Origin: Gordionus sp. m RMFG-2023 | Taxonomy: Eukaryota > Nematomorpha > Gordioida > Chordodea > Parachordodidae | Length of the DNA stretch: 64,000 nucleotides | Assembly: GCF_954871325.1 (NCBI RefSeq) | Contig: NC_088776.1 | Span: forward strand, 7,757,985-7,821,984 | Direction of reading: 5' to 3' | Part shown: in pieces, positions 19,301 to 33,230 of the stretch | Position numbering within the stretch: position 1 is the first letter of the stretch | How the letters are laid out: each line of letters starts with the position of its first letter | Translations under genes and position numbers: made by a program | The notes under the pieces: generated by a model | Told to the model about the DNA's origin: nothing | The model's database searches: none | The model's input: only the letters and a program-made list of their open reading frames with translations

Positions 19301-22300
19301 AAAAAGAAGAAATTATGAAATTAAATATCTTTTCTGTTAAAAATTTTGAATAAATATATCAAAAATCACAATCCAACTAATAATTGTTTTATTACAAGGT
19401 GAATAGGTCACTTATTTAAGGTATATTTAAAACATTCGTCGACTTATCTTAAAAGTTATCATAATCGACATATTTTTCAAAATTTCTTTCATTCATGTAT
19501 ATAGAGAAAACCTTAAATTGTGAGACGATGGGTATCCTTAGCAAGGATAACATGACATCCATAAGGGTTCTACTGACATCGGCGCTAAAGAGATCTATCT
19601 TAGACTGAACTGGGTTCAGGGCAACCTCGGATGCCAGGTAAGAGAAGAAGGTCTCGAAAAGGGAAAAGAGATGGCTCTTCCAATAAGCCGAAAATTTTTC
19701 GCGCTTGCTCACGCAGTCCAAGTAATCGGAAAGGTTCGCGAGTAAAGTGGTAAGTTTGCCGCGAGATAAGGTTGTCAATGCCTTTTCTCGGTCGAAATCC
19801 TTTCATTAACAAAATATAGAGAACTAAGAATTTTTTTAAAAAAAAAATTACGTATACCTTGATGATACTTTAACGATTATTCGATATTGTAAATGTAATC
19901 TTTTTTAATACTCAAGAAAAGGTCTATATTAAGACTAATTATTTGTCTTGGGTATAGTTGGGTAATGGCTAAATGTCGGGTAATTCAATCTACGGGCGCG
20001 TGCCAAGGCTATTGAATTTATAATAGTTTCTTTCAAATTTTGCTAAATTTTTAAGAAAAACCCCGGTCTATAAATTTTATTTAGCCAAGCTAGAAATAAG
20101 TTTAAAAGGACCCAACTATAGTAGACTTTAATGGCATGCAGAGATTTTCCGACTTTGGTTAAAGATATTTACCGAATTATTTTAACAACTCTTCATCTAT
20201 TCTTATTTTTTTAAAGTAAAAAAATTTAATAATTTCATATAAGAATCAATATGGTTTATGGACCTTTTCATTATTTCATGATCTGGCCTATACAAAATAA
20301 ATTTAGGGTAGAAAATCAATTCAAAATATGGCATCTCGTTGGCCCTAATATTTATAGATAAATCAATAATAAGGCTCAAAATATATTATCAACTTACTTA
20401 TTGCTTCAAAACCTTTTTCTGTTTTATGAATAAATTTTTTCTTAGAAGTTCGTGTAAATTTTTTAAAGTATAAAATATTATATTCCAAAAAAGGGGTAAT
20501 ATGGAACTTATTTATAAATTCTGGTTGTTTAAACCATAGATAATCTCTTTATGAATGTCTAATTAGTATTAGATATGTTTATCTTTGACCCATCGAAATT
20601 TCAGAAAATAGGATTGGGGTATTAAATTGCTAATCAAGTGATCTAATTTATTTAGCAATCACGGCAAGAATTATTTCCCATTAACTATCATAATATATAT
20701 ATATATATATACACCTGTAATAAGCAACTGAGGGGGTGAAGTGGAGTAAAATCTGTGAATCCCTTCAGCACCTCGGTCATAACTCTGAATAACGAGAAGA
20801 AGGTGTAATCATGAGATTGGGCCAAAAAGGAAGAAATAGAGGAACTGCTGGAACTGAGGGTAGTAGAGAAAAGGCGCAGGAAGAGCCTGTTCGGGGCGTA
20901 TTGATGCAATATGCATCGTAGCATTTGCTGAGCTATGGATCTGCAATGGCCAGGTATGAAAAACGAATCTCTATAGTTATAATTTGTAAAAAAAAATAAA
21001 TATTTATATAGAATTTCGATACAAATCTAAATCGTTATTACTCGATGAATTTAATTTGGTTTAGAATTTTTGTCATTTATATTAAAGATATATATATAGG
21101 GCCATAACCAGTTCTTACAGGGAGGGGAGGGGAGGGGGGATGCAACTGTTTACTTAGGGAGTCCAATATTTTTTTGAAATAAAATAAATAGTTAGGCACT
21201 CATAGAGATATTTTGCAATTTTTATTAAAAATTTTTAAATATGAATACAAAAAAATACTATATTTATAATACGACAATGCTAAATTTTGTGTTATTCTTT
21301 TTTTTTTCATAAGCCATTAAGATATTAAATTTTCATCGATTCTCTAGTGTTAGAAATATTTTAGTGTAAAGAGAAAGAGGCCTCACAAGAAGCCGTTGAT
21401 ATCCCAATGATGATGGCTGTTGAGTAGCATTACAATTCTTTAAATGCAAGATGATCACTTTTTTATAGATAATATTTATGATACTCTGCTAATAATCCTT
21501 TTACTATTCCATTTCATGATGAAATATCTCCACATCTGATTTTAATGGGGCCCTTTTATATGACAGCAATCAGGGTTAAGGGGGGACAATGAATAAAACC
21601 ATAATAGAAGATTAAAATACATCTTGAGTAAATCTATCTAAAAAACGATCCATAATAATTTCATAATTCGTTTTTAGAGAACTCCAATTGGAGTCCTTTT
21701 CACAATTAAATTGCAATTTGGTAAATCTCAAAAAATCTTGAAGATTTGAAAATGTTTAACGAACTCTTGATGATTTTTGAGGGGTGAGTTAATAATATAT
21801 CAAATCAAAAGAAATATCACTTTTTTTATTTTTTTAGATATTACTTGTAGAATCAATACAATTTTTATCCCCCACTATATTATTACCTACTGACTGAAGA
21901 TACTTATTTAGTAGATCAATTGTTATAAATATTTCATAAATTATAATTGCCAATATAATGGAATTTATATTATTGCATTGAGATAAAAGAATCATAAGTG
22001 GAAACCTCTGAGTCAAGAGTTCTATTAGAAAAGTAAAATAAAAAATCTTAAATGGCCTCAAAATTCTCATAAATAATATGATATTTTAAATGACCAGTCC
22101 ACCTCTGGTCTAAAAGTCTTTAAGAGTATGACCTGACAGGATACGTTAAATCGCCTATAAAAATTCTACAATGCATTAGATAAATTTAAAAAATCGAAAT
22201 GATAACATTATTATACAAAGGCACTATTTTTTTTTTAAAGCAGTGTTCATACTCATCCATTTCGCTCAGACAAGAAGTTTGCACCATCATATGCCTGGCT

Positions 22301-25300
22301 CATTATATTCGATGAATTAATGTTTATTTCATTAAGTTGTTGTAAAATACAATTAATTATGCTTTCAACAGAAAGATGTAGTAAATTAATGATACCTGTT
22401 AAATTTATTTTTCCAAAATATAACGAATAATTATGACCAGGTTTAACCTGATGCATCTTTTGTCTCATCAGCCTCAAGATAAAAAAAAAGTATTACAGTT
22501 TTGTTATATTTTTATGATATATATTCCAGCACCATATCTGCCATAATAGATTAGACTAAGTTTTATAATATGGGGTGATATATACTGTGCATTCTTTAGT
22601 ATTCGTATTAAAATTTTTAAATTCAGTTGGATGGTGCAAATAAATTATATTTTCATCCTTTTGCAGCATCCGTAATTTTTGTTGAACTAGCCCTAGGAAA
22701 AGGTAGCTAAGAAATAGCATTAAATCATATTGACTTAAGATAATAACGATTACGATTAATTTGTTAGGCTTACCAAAATTGTTGTTAACTGAGTGTATCC
22801 TTATTTATATTAAGATTTTTATCATGCACTATTGTCATGAATTTAAATGAGCTTTTGAGCTTTCGCGTTATAGCTGCCCCTTCTTTGCAGATAACATTTT
22901 TGTTACCAATTGCTGAATTCCTTTTATCAAAATTTATCACATGGGCGGCTAATGAATTAAGGTATGTTTTATAAGTAATATTTTTATAGATATGTTCTTG
23001 TTTATTAATTTGTATAAATTAAATAAATAATATTTTTCTAAAAATTTTGTTGTATTTTCATTTAGATTTAATTGTTAATTAAAATTTAATAATTAATAAA
23101 TTTTTTTTTAAATTTGGGAGTCGAAAATATTTTGGGGGCCATTTTTAGGGGGCCAAAATTTTTTTGGGAGGGAGCAAAACACCGAGGGCCGCCCTTAAAT
23201 AAATGTGATTAAAAGATATAATTTTTATGGAGGCTTTTTACATGCATATCTTTACGAATCGGTCGATTGAGTATTATAGTGTCCTATGTACGTATTTTTG
23301 CAAAAATGCATCTATTTCTATAAATTAATTCTTCAATTGTTCCATTAACACCGATAAAAATGACAAAATATAATCTTTAATCCTTTATTTGCCTTATTAT
23401 GAGAAAATCTCTCTTGAAAAATGGATATATAGAACACTGTGTTACTTAGGTGACGAAATATTATCTCTATAGGTTATTACTATACAAACTTTCCAAACTA
23501 TAATATATTTTTTTACCGATTTATAAGCGGGCTCGAATTACTGGTAAGATTAGATAGCAGTACGTGGGGCAACGGTCGGTCGTGGGGCGTGTTATAAGTA
23601 TTGGGGTCTGTGTGCGCGGAAGAAGCGAATGAGGTAAGCCCTTGATGCACTAAGAAAAAATTGGTAAACGGATTTAATGAATAATCTAATTCGCAGTTAA
23701 AATTTAATATCATTACATTTAAATATATATATATATATATATATACTGTTTATTCTTTCTTTCTGATAAAAATGGATGTAAAAGGTATTGCAAGAGTTGA
23801 AATGTTTCGTAAGGACCGTAAATACATAGTACAATATAATACTAAATGTGGATGGGAACAAAATATTTATAAAATTTATATGAAAATAAAATAAATTTTC
23901 AAACCTGGACTTAGGGAAGACGCCCCCGCATCAACTCTGCCGTAAAACGATGATTGTCCGCCCGCAAAATAATTTGAAGGATTTAAAAGATCAAAGTCAC
24001 AAGGATTTTCTTCTCCGGGGTAAAATGAATGGGTCGAAATCCTGATAATAATATAATTAAATTTTTTTTATTTTTAGATTATAAAATAAGAATTCGGTTT
24101 TACATAAATCGTAATTATATAGATTTGTAATATTGTTATATAAAATAAAAAGGACAAGTGATGGGTATAGTTGGGTAATAGCTAAATGTCAGCTGATTAG
24201 GCCCAATTGATACGCGCGTGTCGGAGATAACCCTTTTATATCAATACGCTTTAATTTATATTAGTTTCTTTCAAATTTGAGCTGCTATATTTATAAGAAA
24301 AGCCCCAGAGGCCAAAGTAATAATTTTCGGTTAAAAATTGGCTTAAACGGCTAAAAATATATATATTCCAGAGTTGTTTAAGTAGTGCGCTATCTTTTTT
24401 TCTTCCAATAACTTAATTTCCTAGTGCGCTCCTTTTTTATTGAAAGTAGCTAAGTAGCGCGCTACTTAGCAAACCTAAATAAGGTGTAAATTATTTAAAA
24501 TGTCATAGCAAATGGTTACCCAAATCGATGTGAGTCAGACAATTATGATATTAATGAAATGGAAGGTACCCTGGACGAAAATGTTCTTGATAACAATAAT
24601 ACAAATTTTCCATCCAAAATTTGAAAAATATTTTCAAATTAATGCAAAGACAAAAGATAGCTATAAATTTATTTTTTCAAACTGTAAAAAAAATATAAAT
24701 CCTCAAATAAATCCAGTAGCTATAACCCCAAAAAACATTTAAAAGTAATTGTCATTTTTAAATTCTAATAGTATTTTTATTTTGTAAGAATCTTCATGCC
24801 AACAGTTTTAAAGAGATAGAAAAACATCTTAATAATTTTGGTATAGAAGAGACTACATATAAAACGACCAATTCATTTCAAGCTAAATTGATTTGCACAT
24901 GTTAATATTTCTCAGAAAACTGGCTGATAAAGTTATTGTCGATTTTATAATTGATACATCAGCCAATGTGATTGGTTGATGATCCCTCATTTATCATGAT
25001 CATTAAAACTCTATACTCTGATACAACAATTTTTTGTCGCCAGACATTAATGATTGAAATAGCAGACAAAAATGCCTTAGCTAGAACCATAAAAACGACT
25101 TCCACTGATAATTTTTAAGCAAGTGGATAAAACCCAAGTCTTTAAAAATATTCAGAAAAACTGGACTTTTTAGTTTTATTTTTCATAAATAGGCGGGCAT
25201 TTAGAACTTATTAGTTAATGGGAGAGGCGGGGGGGGGGGGGTGGTAATAAAAATATACTATTAATGAACTTAGGCAGAAAAAAACCTGCTATTAAGAAAC

Positions 25301-28300
25301 AATATTATCAACCTGACCTCAGCAATTAAAGGAGTACAAACACAATCTCATATTTTGAAAGAATCTATGAGTGACAACTTGACAAGCCCAAAGAAGAGAA
25401 CTAAGAACTTATACTTTTATACTATACAAGAAAATAGTAACTTTTGCGATATTTATACTTCCCTTATTTATTAAGATAAATAAAAATAATAATTTTTTTT
25501 TCTCCTCTTGGTAGAAAATGGATGCATGGAGGATAAATTTTACCTTGACAACTGACAAGGAGTTTTTATCAGCAATAAAACATTTTATTCAGCATAGGAT
25601 GAAAGCATAAACGCATCATCGTAATAATAGCAGATGTGCGAGTTGGTTTTTTTGTCGCAATTTCTCCGAAAAATGGTTTATATTTATGGTCAAGATAAAA
25701 AGATGGCGTCCGATAAATATTGGCACAATAATGTGGGTTAATGATGCTTACTACTAAGTGAATGTATGAAAATATTTTAAATAACAACCTAATTTGCTAA
25801 ATACCGACCAAAATTTATTAAAATGTAATAAGACCCTTATTATTTAATATATTAATACGGAATCACGTGGTCGAGTCCGGCCTCCTATATATTATCCCCC
25901 TAAGGATGGAACCATCAAGTTAGATTAAGAAAAAAAACATGACCATTCCCGGGATTCGAACCCGGGACTGTGGGATCAGTAAGCCAAGCTCTTGCCTACT
26001 AGGCCATAGAGGCTTTCCAAAAATCACGATTTTTCAAATATATATTATAAATATATTTGGTAGTGCCTATCCAAAGAAATGAACAAAATTCAAATTTGAT
26101 AAGTAGTACCTTAGGTAGTAAGCATCATTAACCCAATAATGTGCGGGAGTTGAAATATTTTTTTTTTATTTAATTAAAAATCTTTATCTAACAATGTTTT
26201 AAATTAGTCTGAATCTAACTATATTAAATAATAACTTTACTTGGAGGTCAACATGAGTATATCGACCAAATATTGACTGGCCATGCTCTGGCACCTTCTC
26301 ACGAAGATCTCCAAGCACACGAGAGCTAACGCCAAGGTATCCTCTTGATATTCACCCCCGTCCTTGATCATGTCAACTGTATCACTATTATTAACGTTCA
26401 TCCTGTCAGAAGGGGCCAAATCTGGAAATTTATTCGAGATATTCGCATTTTTTCTGCCACGAGTTTCCTTGCCGGTGACAGACGCGGTGTGCTCGTAATC
26501 TAAGAGAGATGACGAGGCGGTATCGGTGATATCCAATAAATCCGCAGACCCCTATTTTTTTTTGTATGTGTGATATTTATCCGGAAAACTCAATTTCTAA
26601 TTTAAAATCTTGATTAATCTCCCTAATTTGACCAAAATTTTGAGTCCCAATCAAATTCCTATTAGCTTAATAGTAAATCTTGATAAACTGGGTAACTGAC
26701 TAAATTGGCCTAAAATTCTAGTCCCAACTCTGCTCTAATTAGACCGGTTTTACCGTATTTGTATATATTTTTTTAAAAAAACATTTAAATAATAAATTTT
26801 TGTTTTTGAATTTTGAGTAACGTGATAAACCTTATGCTGGGGAGATTTTTTCAATATAGAAGCCAAGGATTCGAAGGAAAAAGCAGATGAGAGTCCACCA
26901 GTGTGTGATTTTGAATGAGTAGCGTATTCATCATCTAAATCATATATAATAAGTATATAAACAACCATTTTAAAAAAGTAAAAAAATATTAGATCATAAA
27001 GCCAAAATGGTGACAATTGTTGGGTAATAGTTAAATGTCGGCTAATTCAGCTCAATCTACAGGCGCGTGCCGGAGAAAATCAGTTAACATTGAGGCGTTT
27101 TAATTCATAATAGTTTTTTTTTCAAATTAGGGCTGGTAAAACTTTTAAGAAAAACAGACCAAAGTTATAGTTTCAGGCTAACAACTCGGGTTAGCCTATA
27201 TTTTAGCCGGCCAAAATTTGGCGTAAACGGCTAAAAATATACTAATTATCCAACTATAGTGACAAAGTCCTCAGAAGGAAGTGAAAAGGTTCCGAAATCG
27301 ATGAACCAAAAATGGCAAATTAATATAAATCAGAATGCGCAGGCGCGGACCAAAGAGTGGCCAGTGTATAAGAGCCGGCCGTAAAATGTATTAAATAGGT
27401 CTGATTTTCATTAAAATTTAATAAATTATTCAGTTGGATTTGGAAAAAATCATTCAATGGTAGTGTTTGACATTTAGTAACTCATTTATTGCTCGCTCAT
27501 ATTTTCCATTTTCCTTCGTAGCAATTATATAAAATAGAGCCAAAATTTGATCAAAATAAAATGCAATTTTAAAAAAAAATACCGAATGGGGCTTAGAAAG
27601 TGAATGTGTTTTTTTTTTGGAAATTGGGAGTTAAACTGTTAATGGAAAAATTAATAAATATAATTAATTAATATATATAATAATTAAGTAATCTTATATA
27701 TATATAATGTGAATGTATATAATTTAAAACACCATTGATAATTTTTACACTAAATCTAATAGTAACTTTTATATAAATCTATGATTAATTTAAATTTAAA
27801 ATATTATTTTGAACAATTAAAAGACCTCTAATTCTGGATATAGAATTAGGCTTCAGAAAACTCGCGAATTTAGTGACGGGCGAAACGGGGGCCAAATTTT
27901 GAGTGACATTCTGACTATCGACGGTATGTCGAAGTAGGCTTGTGGGTGAGGACCCTCTAATTTCATCGACGGCTCTTGAAAAAGTTAATATTTAAAAAAT
28001 ATATATTGTTTAAAAAATAAAATAAAAATTGAATTGGTCATTATAATTAATCGGGTAATTGTTAGATAATATCATTTTTAGAGCGAAATTTATCCAGTCA
28101 AAGAAAAATGCGAAATATTAGTGAACTCATATAATGGGGGAAGGGGGCTGAAAGCATGATGCAATAGCTTGGGTTTAGGGGGTTAACACGTCTAAAAGTG
28201 ATAGCTAGATGTTTTAATTTAGCTAAAAAATACAAATTTTAAGAAATATTTAAATTACCCTATTAAGGTACTAGAACGCAAAGTTTATTTAATAAAATAA

Positions 28301-31300
28301 ATAGAGCGTGATAGGTTAAATTTTATCGCAATTAAAGAAAGAAAGTATTTTACGAGTAAGTGAACGTAGGATGTTTGGCGGAAACGTCGACTTCGCCCCT
28401 CTTGAATTCAAAAAATTGAGAGAACAGGGTTTGGATAACAATGACGGCTAATGACTCTGCTCTGACGTACAAAGGATTCTCATCTATTTCATACTTAAAT
28501 ATTTATTTTTGTCATATATCATTTATCATTAATATATCTATTCTATTCTATTCTATCTATCTATCTACCTATCTGTCTGTCTGTCTATTAATCAATCAAT
28601 CAATCGATCGAGTTACGGTCTTACTATAGGGAATTTCTAAAAATAACTAGAACGTAGCAAAAGATAAAAATACACTTGTTCCAAGTAGAGGTCGGAGTGA
28701 CCCGGCCCGCGAAAGATTTTTAAAAAAGGTCTTTCGGCTCGGTCCTGTAAAACAACTTTGTACAAGTTTGTCAGGCCTTATATAATCTTTTACACAGTTT
28801 GGAATTTCGACTCTTTTAAAATTCCCAGAAACGCGTTCTAATGAAAGTGCGAGTAAATTATATTATAATTGTTTAAAAATATGTTGCATCGTTTATTTTA
28901 AAGGGTTTATTTATGGTTTAATTTATTTTTGGTTTGCTTTAACAGTTCAGAACCGGAAGTACTTGAACAATGTCAAATGTAAGAAAATTCTGTTTATTCC
29001 CATAAAGGAATACAAATGATGCATAATTCTAAGCTTTAAAATTTATTTAGCGATATTTGGGCCGAAAGGCAAAGGAACAAATTGTAAGGAAAATATTTTG
29101 ACCACGTTACCCGTCCGAAAATCGCTTTATTACGGTCCGCGTTGACCTCTAGTTAATATCCCCTACTTGGATTAAATAAAAGGTTAATAAATTTCGAGAA
29201 AGAAAAAAAAAAGGAGGATGCACGTGGAAGAGAAATAAACGAAAATGGAATATTTTACTTAATCCTATTTTATTTTACAAGCGAACTGACATAGAAAAAA
29301 AATGGAGGGAGGGGTGGGGGGGGGGGAGGAGGGTGCATTGGAAACATTTTCGTATAAAACGATTTTTGTGAATCGATATAATAAAAAAAAATTAATTATA
29401 TATATATACATATGTATATACCTTGAAAAAAATGACGTTAAGTGCTGTCAACCACAATTTTTTCTGCGGTTCGTCCAACAACGCTAATGTGAAATATTTG
29501 GGGGGATTATCGGTAGCGTAGATTTGAGGGGAAGGTAGAAAAAAGAGCAAATCCAAAACCAAGGGCATCATTTTATAACCCACGGCGACGTTCGTGTCTA
29601 AAACCTATAGAGAAAAACATATCAATTACGTGATTATTATCATTATGATAGGCCTGCTAGAGTTTAGTCTATTAGTATTAGGGGATGCCCATTTTCGTAG
29701 ATAAAGAAAGAGTCACGTGTCCTTTTACCGATTATCATAATTCAATAAACAGTTTTAAAATTATTTTGATTTTCTTTTTAGTTTAGTTTAAATATTTAAA
29801 TGTTTCAAGATATTCTGCGATTCCCACCCGTTCGGTTAAATTTATATTTGGCGCGAGATTTTGAAAAGAGATAAATACAAGCCAATTCTCATATAGTTCA
29901 ACTAAAAGAAATTGTCGTTAAAACAGCTGATTCATTAAAAAAAATTTTATTCGTCCATTTAAAATAACATGACCTGTTTTGACAAATTATCAATAAAAAA
30001 TGATTAAATTTTTATTAAAAACTATTTTTAATATTCTAACCTTTAACTAACCCTAAACCATATTTATCTAATTTTTAACTTACTCCTTACATCAGAATAC
30101 CTGGTTTATTTTTAAACGTATTTCATCGAATCAAAAAATAATCTTCAGATCCCCATTTACAAATATTTTTCTTAACAATTTTTTTTTATTATAATACCTG
30201 ATATATCGAAGATAAGAAAGTATTCACCAAAGGATAAAGCCTGTAAAATATAAAATTATATACTCAAAAAAAAAATAAAATAAATTGTTTCAATTCACTT
30301 TTACAGTATTAAAATATGAACTTTTACTTGCTTTTAAAATTATTTTAACGAAATTTTGAAATATTTAATTAATTTTCTTATAAAAAAAAAGAAGTTAATG
30401 AGTATAAAATGAATCAAAAGATAATGAAAAATTTATATAAAATATTTGGTTTATTTAGAGATGATTATGGATATTTGCAATAAAATTGGTGATCATATTG
30501 TAATTTCCTCAAGGACTACATTAATTAGTGTAATCCCCCCCCCCCAAAAAAAAATCAACCTAAACAATTTTTTTACTCCCCATCCTTATGTTCCATTTAT
30601 TCGCGTTTCATCTTGAACTCCTTTATAAAATTAAAACCTTAAAGCTTTGGGAGTCAACGCGAAAATCCTATCGTTAGGGCGATACAGCAATAATTGTTGG
30701 ATGTAAGAAACTGCCTCGTTCAAAATGTAATTAGTCTTTTTCTCCAATTTTCCGGTATCGGCCGGAAATAAATTAGCCAAAATCTTATAAAAAAAATATA
30801 ATTTAGCAAAAAAAAAGTGTTTTTTTTTAAAAAAAAAACGGCTAATCCCAATTTTTTAGCTTAGAAATAAAGAATTATAATGCAAGTTCGGAGATTTTGC
30901 TCATGGATGGCAGGGCATCTTATTAAGGAAGTCTCGCGATTTTCTTAATATTATTTTTGGTTAAATCGAGCCCTTTGTGCACAAATTTGTAATTTAAAAT
31001 GTTATTATTTATTACATGAAGAGTCAATTCCAAAAGGGTTATCAATTGTAAACTCAAATCGACGTCGCTGATTATGGAATCGGACAAGGTAAAGATCAAA
31101 CTCGACAATTGTTCCTCGCTAAATTCCTTGAACACATTTTCTAAGTATATATACATATATATATAGTTTTTCCTAAAAAAAAAATAATTTTTAAAAAAAG
31201 AAAAGGTCTTTGACTTGAAAAAGTCTATATAGTGTACACGTTCATGGTTTGCCCCTAACTCTAAAAAAAAAATAGAAGTATAATTATCAAAAAAATATTG

Positions 31301-33166
31301 CTAATCAGTGGTCAGCAAATGACAAAATCTTTAGGTCCGGTCCTGTGGGAATTTAGTTAATGACCGATCCGGCAAAATCTTGGATAGTTGTTGAATTTAA
31401 AAACACTGTACTTTATATTTATTCTCACTTTGAAATATCCGAATTCATCAAATATATATATATACAAAATTTTTTTGCATGGCCCGGTCCATTATTTTTG
31501 CCCGGCCCAGCCCCCAAAAAAGATTTTTCCGATGTTGCCCCGCCCGGGTATGGGGCTGGGCATTGCGGATCTCTCTCGCCAACATAGTACAATAAAATAA
31601 CAGAAATGGAATCAAAAAATGAATTTGAAAACTCGAAACAAATCAAGAATTGTTAGTTTCACGTGCAAATAATAATAAAATAAAACCCTAAAATGGAATA
31701 ATATTTGTTTGAGGTTCGGATTTATTAATTTCAATATACGAAATTCGAATTTAGTCTTGAATTCATGTCAAGCACTTTGAATGCTCTATATGGTTGGTCT
31801 AGAATTGGAGTGCTTCACTAGACATTTCTAAAATTTTTGAGTTAGAAGTGGATAATAACTTATTCATTCCCAATATATATAAAAATAAAAACTAGATTAA
31901 AAAAAATATTAATTTTTGTCCAAGTTATTGTCAAATTTGATCAATAACTTTTTCCTATATTTTATTTTAAACTTTAATGTTGATTTTCCTCATTTTAAAC
32001 ATTCAAAAATTTTGAGTTAGAAGTGGATAATAACTTATTCATTTCCAATATATATATATAAATAAAAACTAGATTATAAAAATATTAATTTTTGCCATAT
32101 TGCCAAAATTGATCAATAACTTTTTCCTATATTTTATTTTAAACTTTAATGTTGATTTTCTCATTTTAAACATTCAAAAATTTTGAGTTAGAAGTGGATA
32201 ATAACTTATTCATTTCCAATATATATATAAATAAAAACTAGATTAAAAAATATTGATTTTTGCCAAAGTTGTAGCTCTATCAAAATTGATCAATAAACTT
32301 TTCCTATATTTGATTTCATAATGTTTATTTTCTCATTTTAAACATTTGCGCAAGAGGAGCACTCCAATTCTAGGCCGACGATATTATAAAGATTACTCTT
32401 TCTCCACCCCCTTTCTCGCTTCTTCTCACGTTATCTCAGATCATTAAATTCAATGAGGAGCGAAAAAAAAAATAATTATATAATTATTTAAAACATATAT
32501 ATACCATATTGTTCCTTTTTAGGCCTAGGTGACAAATTCTCGTCGTTTTTGGTGGTAGCGAAAGAATCTATAGAAAAATCTTATTTTTTATTTAAAAAAT
32601 AAATAAATACAACTCGTTTTAGTGGACGAAATTTGCTGTCAAAGAGGGAAAGTTCATTATAAGAAGAGATTCTACTGCATATTTTCTACATTTAAAATGT
32701 AATACATTTTTTTAATTAAAAAGTAACCAAATAGTGCTCAGGCAGTTAATAAAATTAATTTTTAAATATTTTTATTAATTGGTCAAAAACTAGCGACCCA
32801 AAAATATATAATGAATCGCAAAAATATAAATCAAGTAGATTTTGTTTATCAATTGTAATTTACATTTATCGGCTAAGAAGGAGAGGCGAGATTCATCAGA
32901 ATCGGTTTCGCCATGCTTTCGCGTCAATTGAAGAGTCTTGTGTATTGAAAAAACAGGAAAAGAGGTAGAATAAGCTACCAAGACTTCGTTGAATCGAGAT
33001 ATTTGAGATTTACGATCCTTGCGTAGGGGCCTAAAACCTATTTTTTAAAATTAATATTATATTCTTTTCCTTCCTTCCTTCTTTGGTACTTTCTATTGTA
33101 ATATATATAATAATGCAATAAGGAGAAGATAGAAAGGTAGAAAGAAAGAAAGAAAGAAAGAAAGTA

Positions 33167-33230
<64 letters not shown>

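Noticed and set aside
19600-19812. 70-residue minus frame
   Set aside because: It is a shadow of unc79 exon 39 in another frame.
25930-26014. tRNA gene on the minus strand
   Set aside because: The T arm is perfect but the two ends do not form an acceptor stem and the anticodon stem is poor. The sequence continues into a shared body with a second copy, so it is called a SINE.
31360-31646. Three overlapping frames in a G+C-richer patch
   Set aside because: They overlap on both strands, are proline/glycine-rich from repeat-like GGCCCGGTCC sequence, and show no splice or family support.
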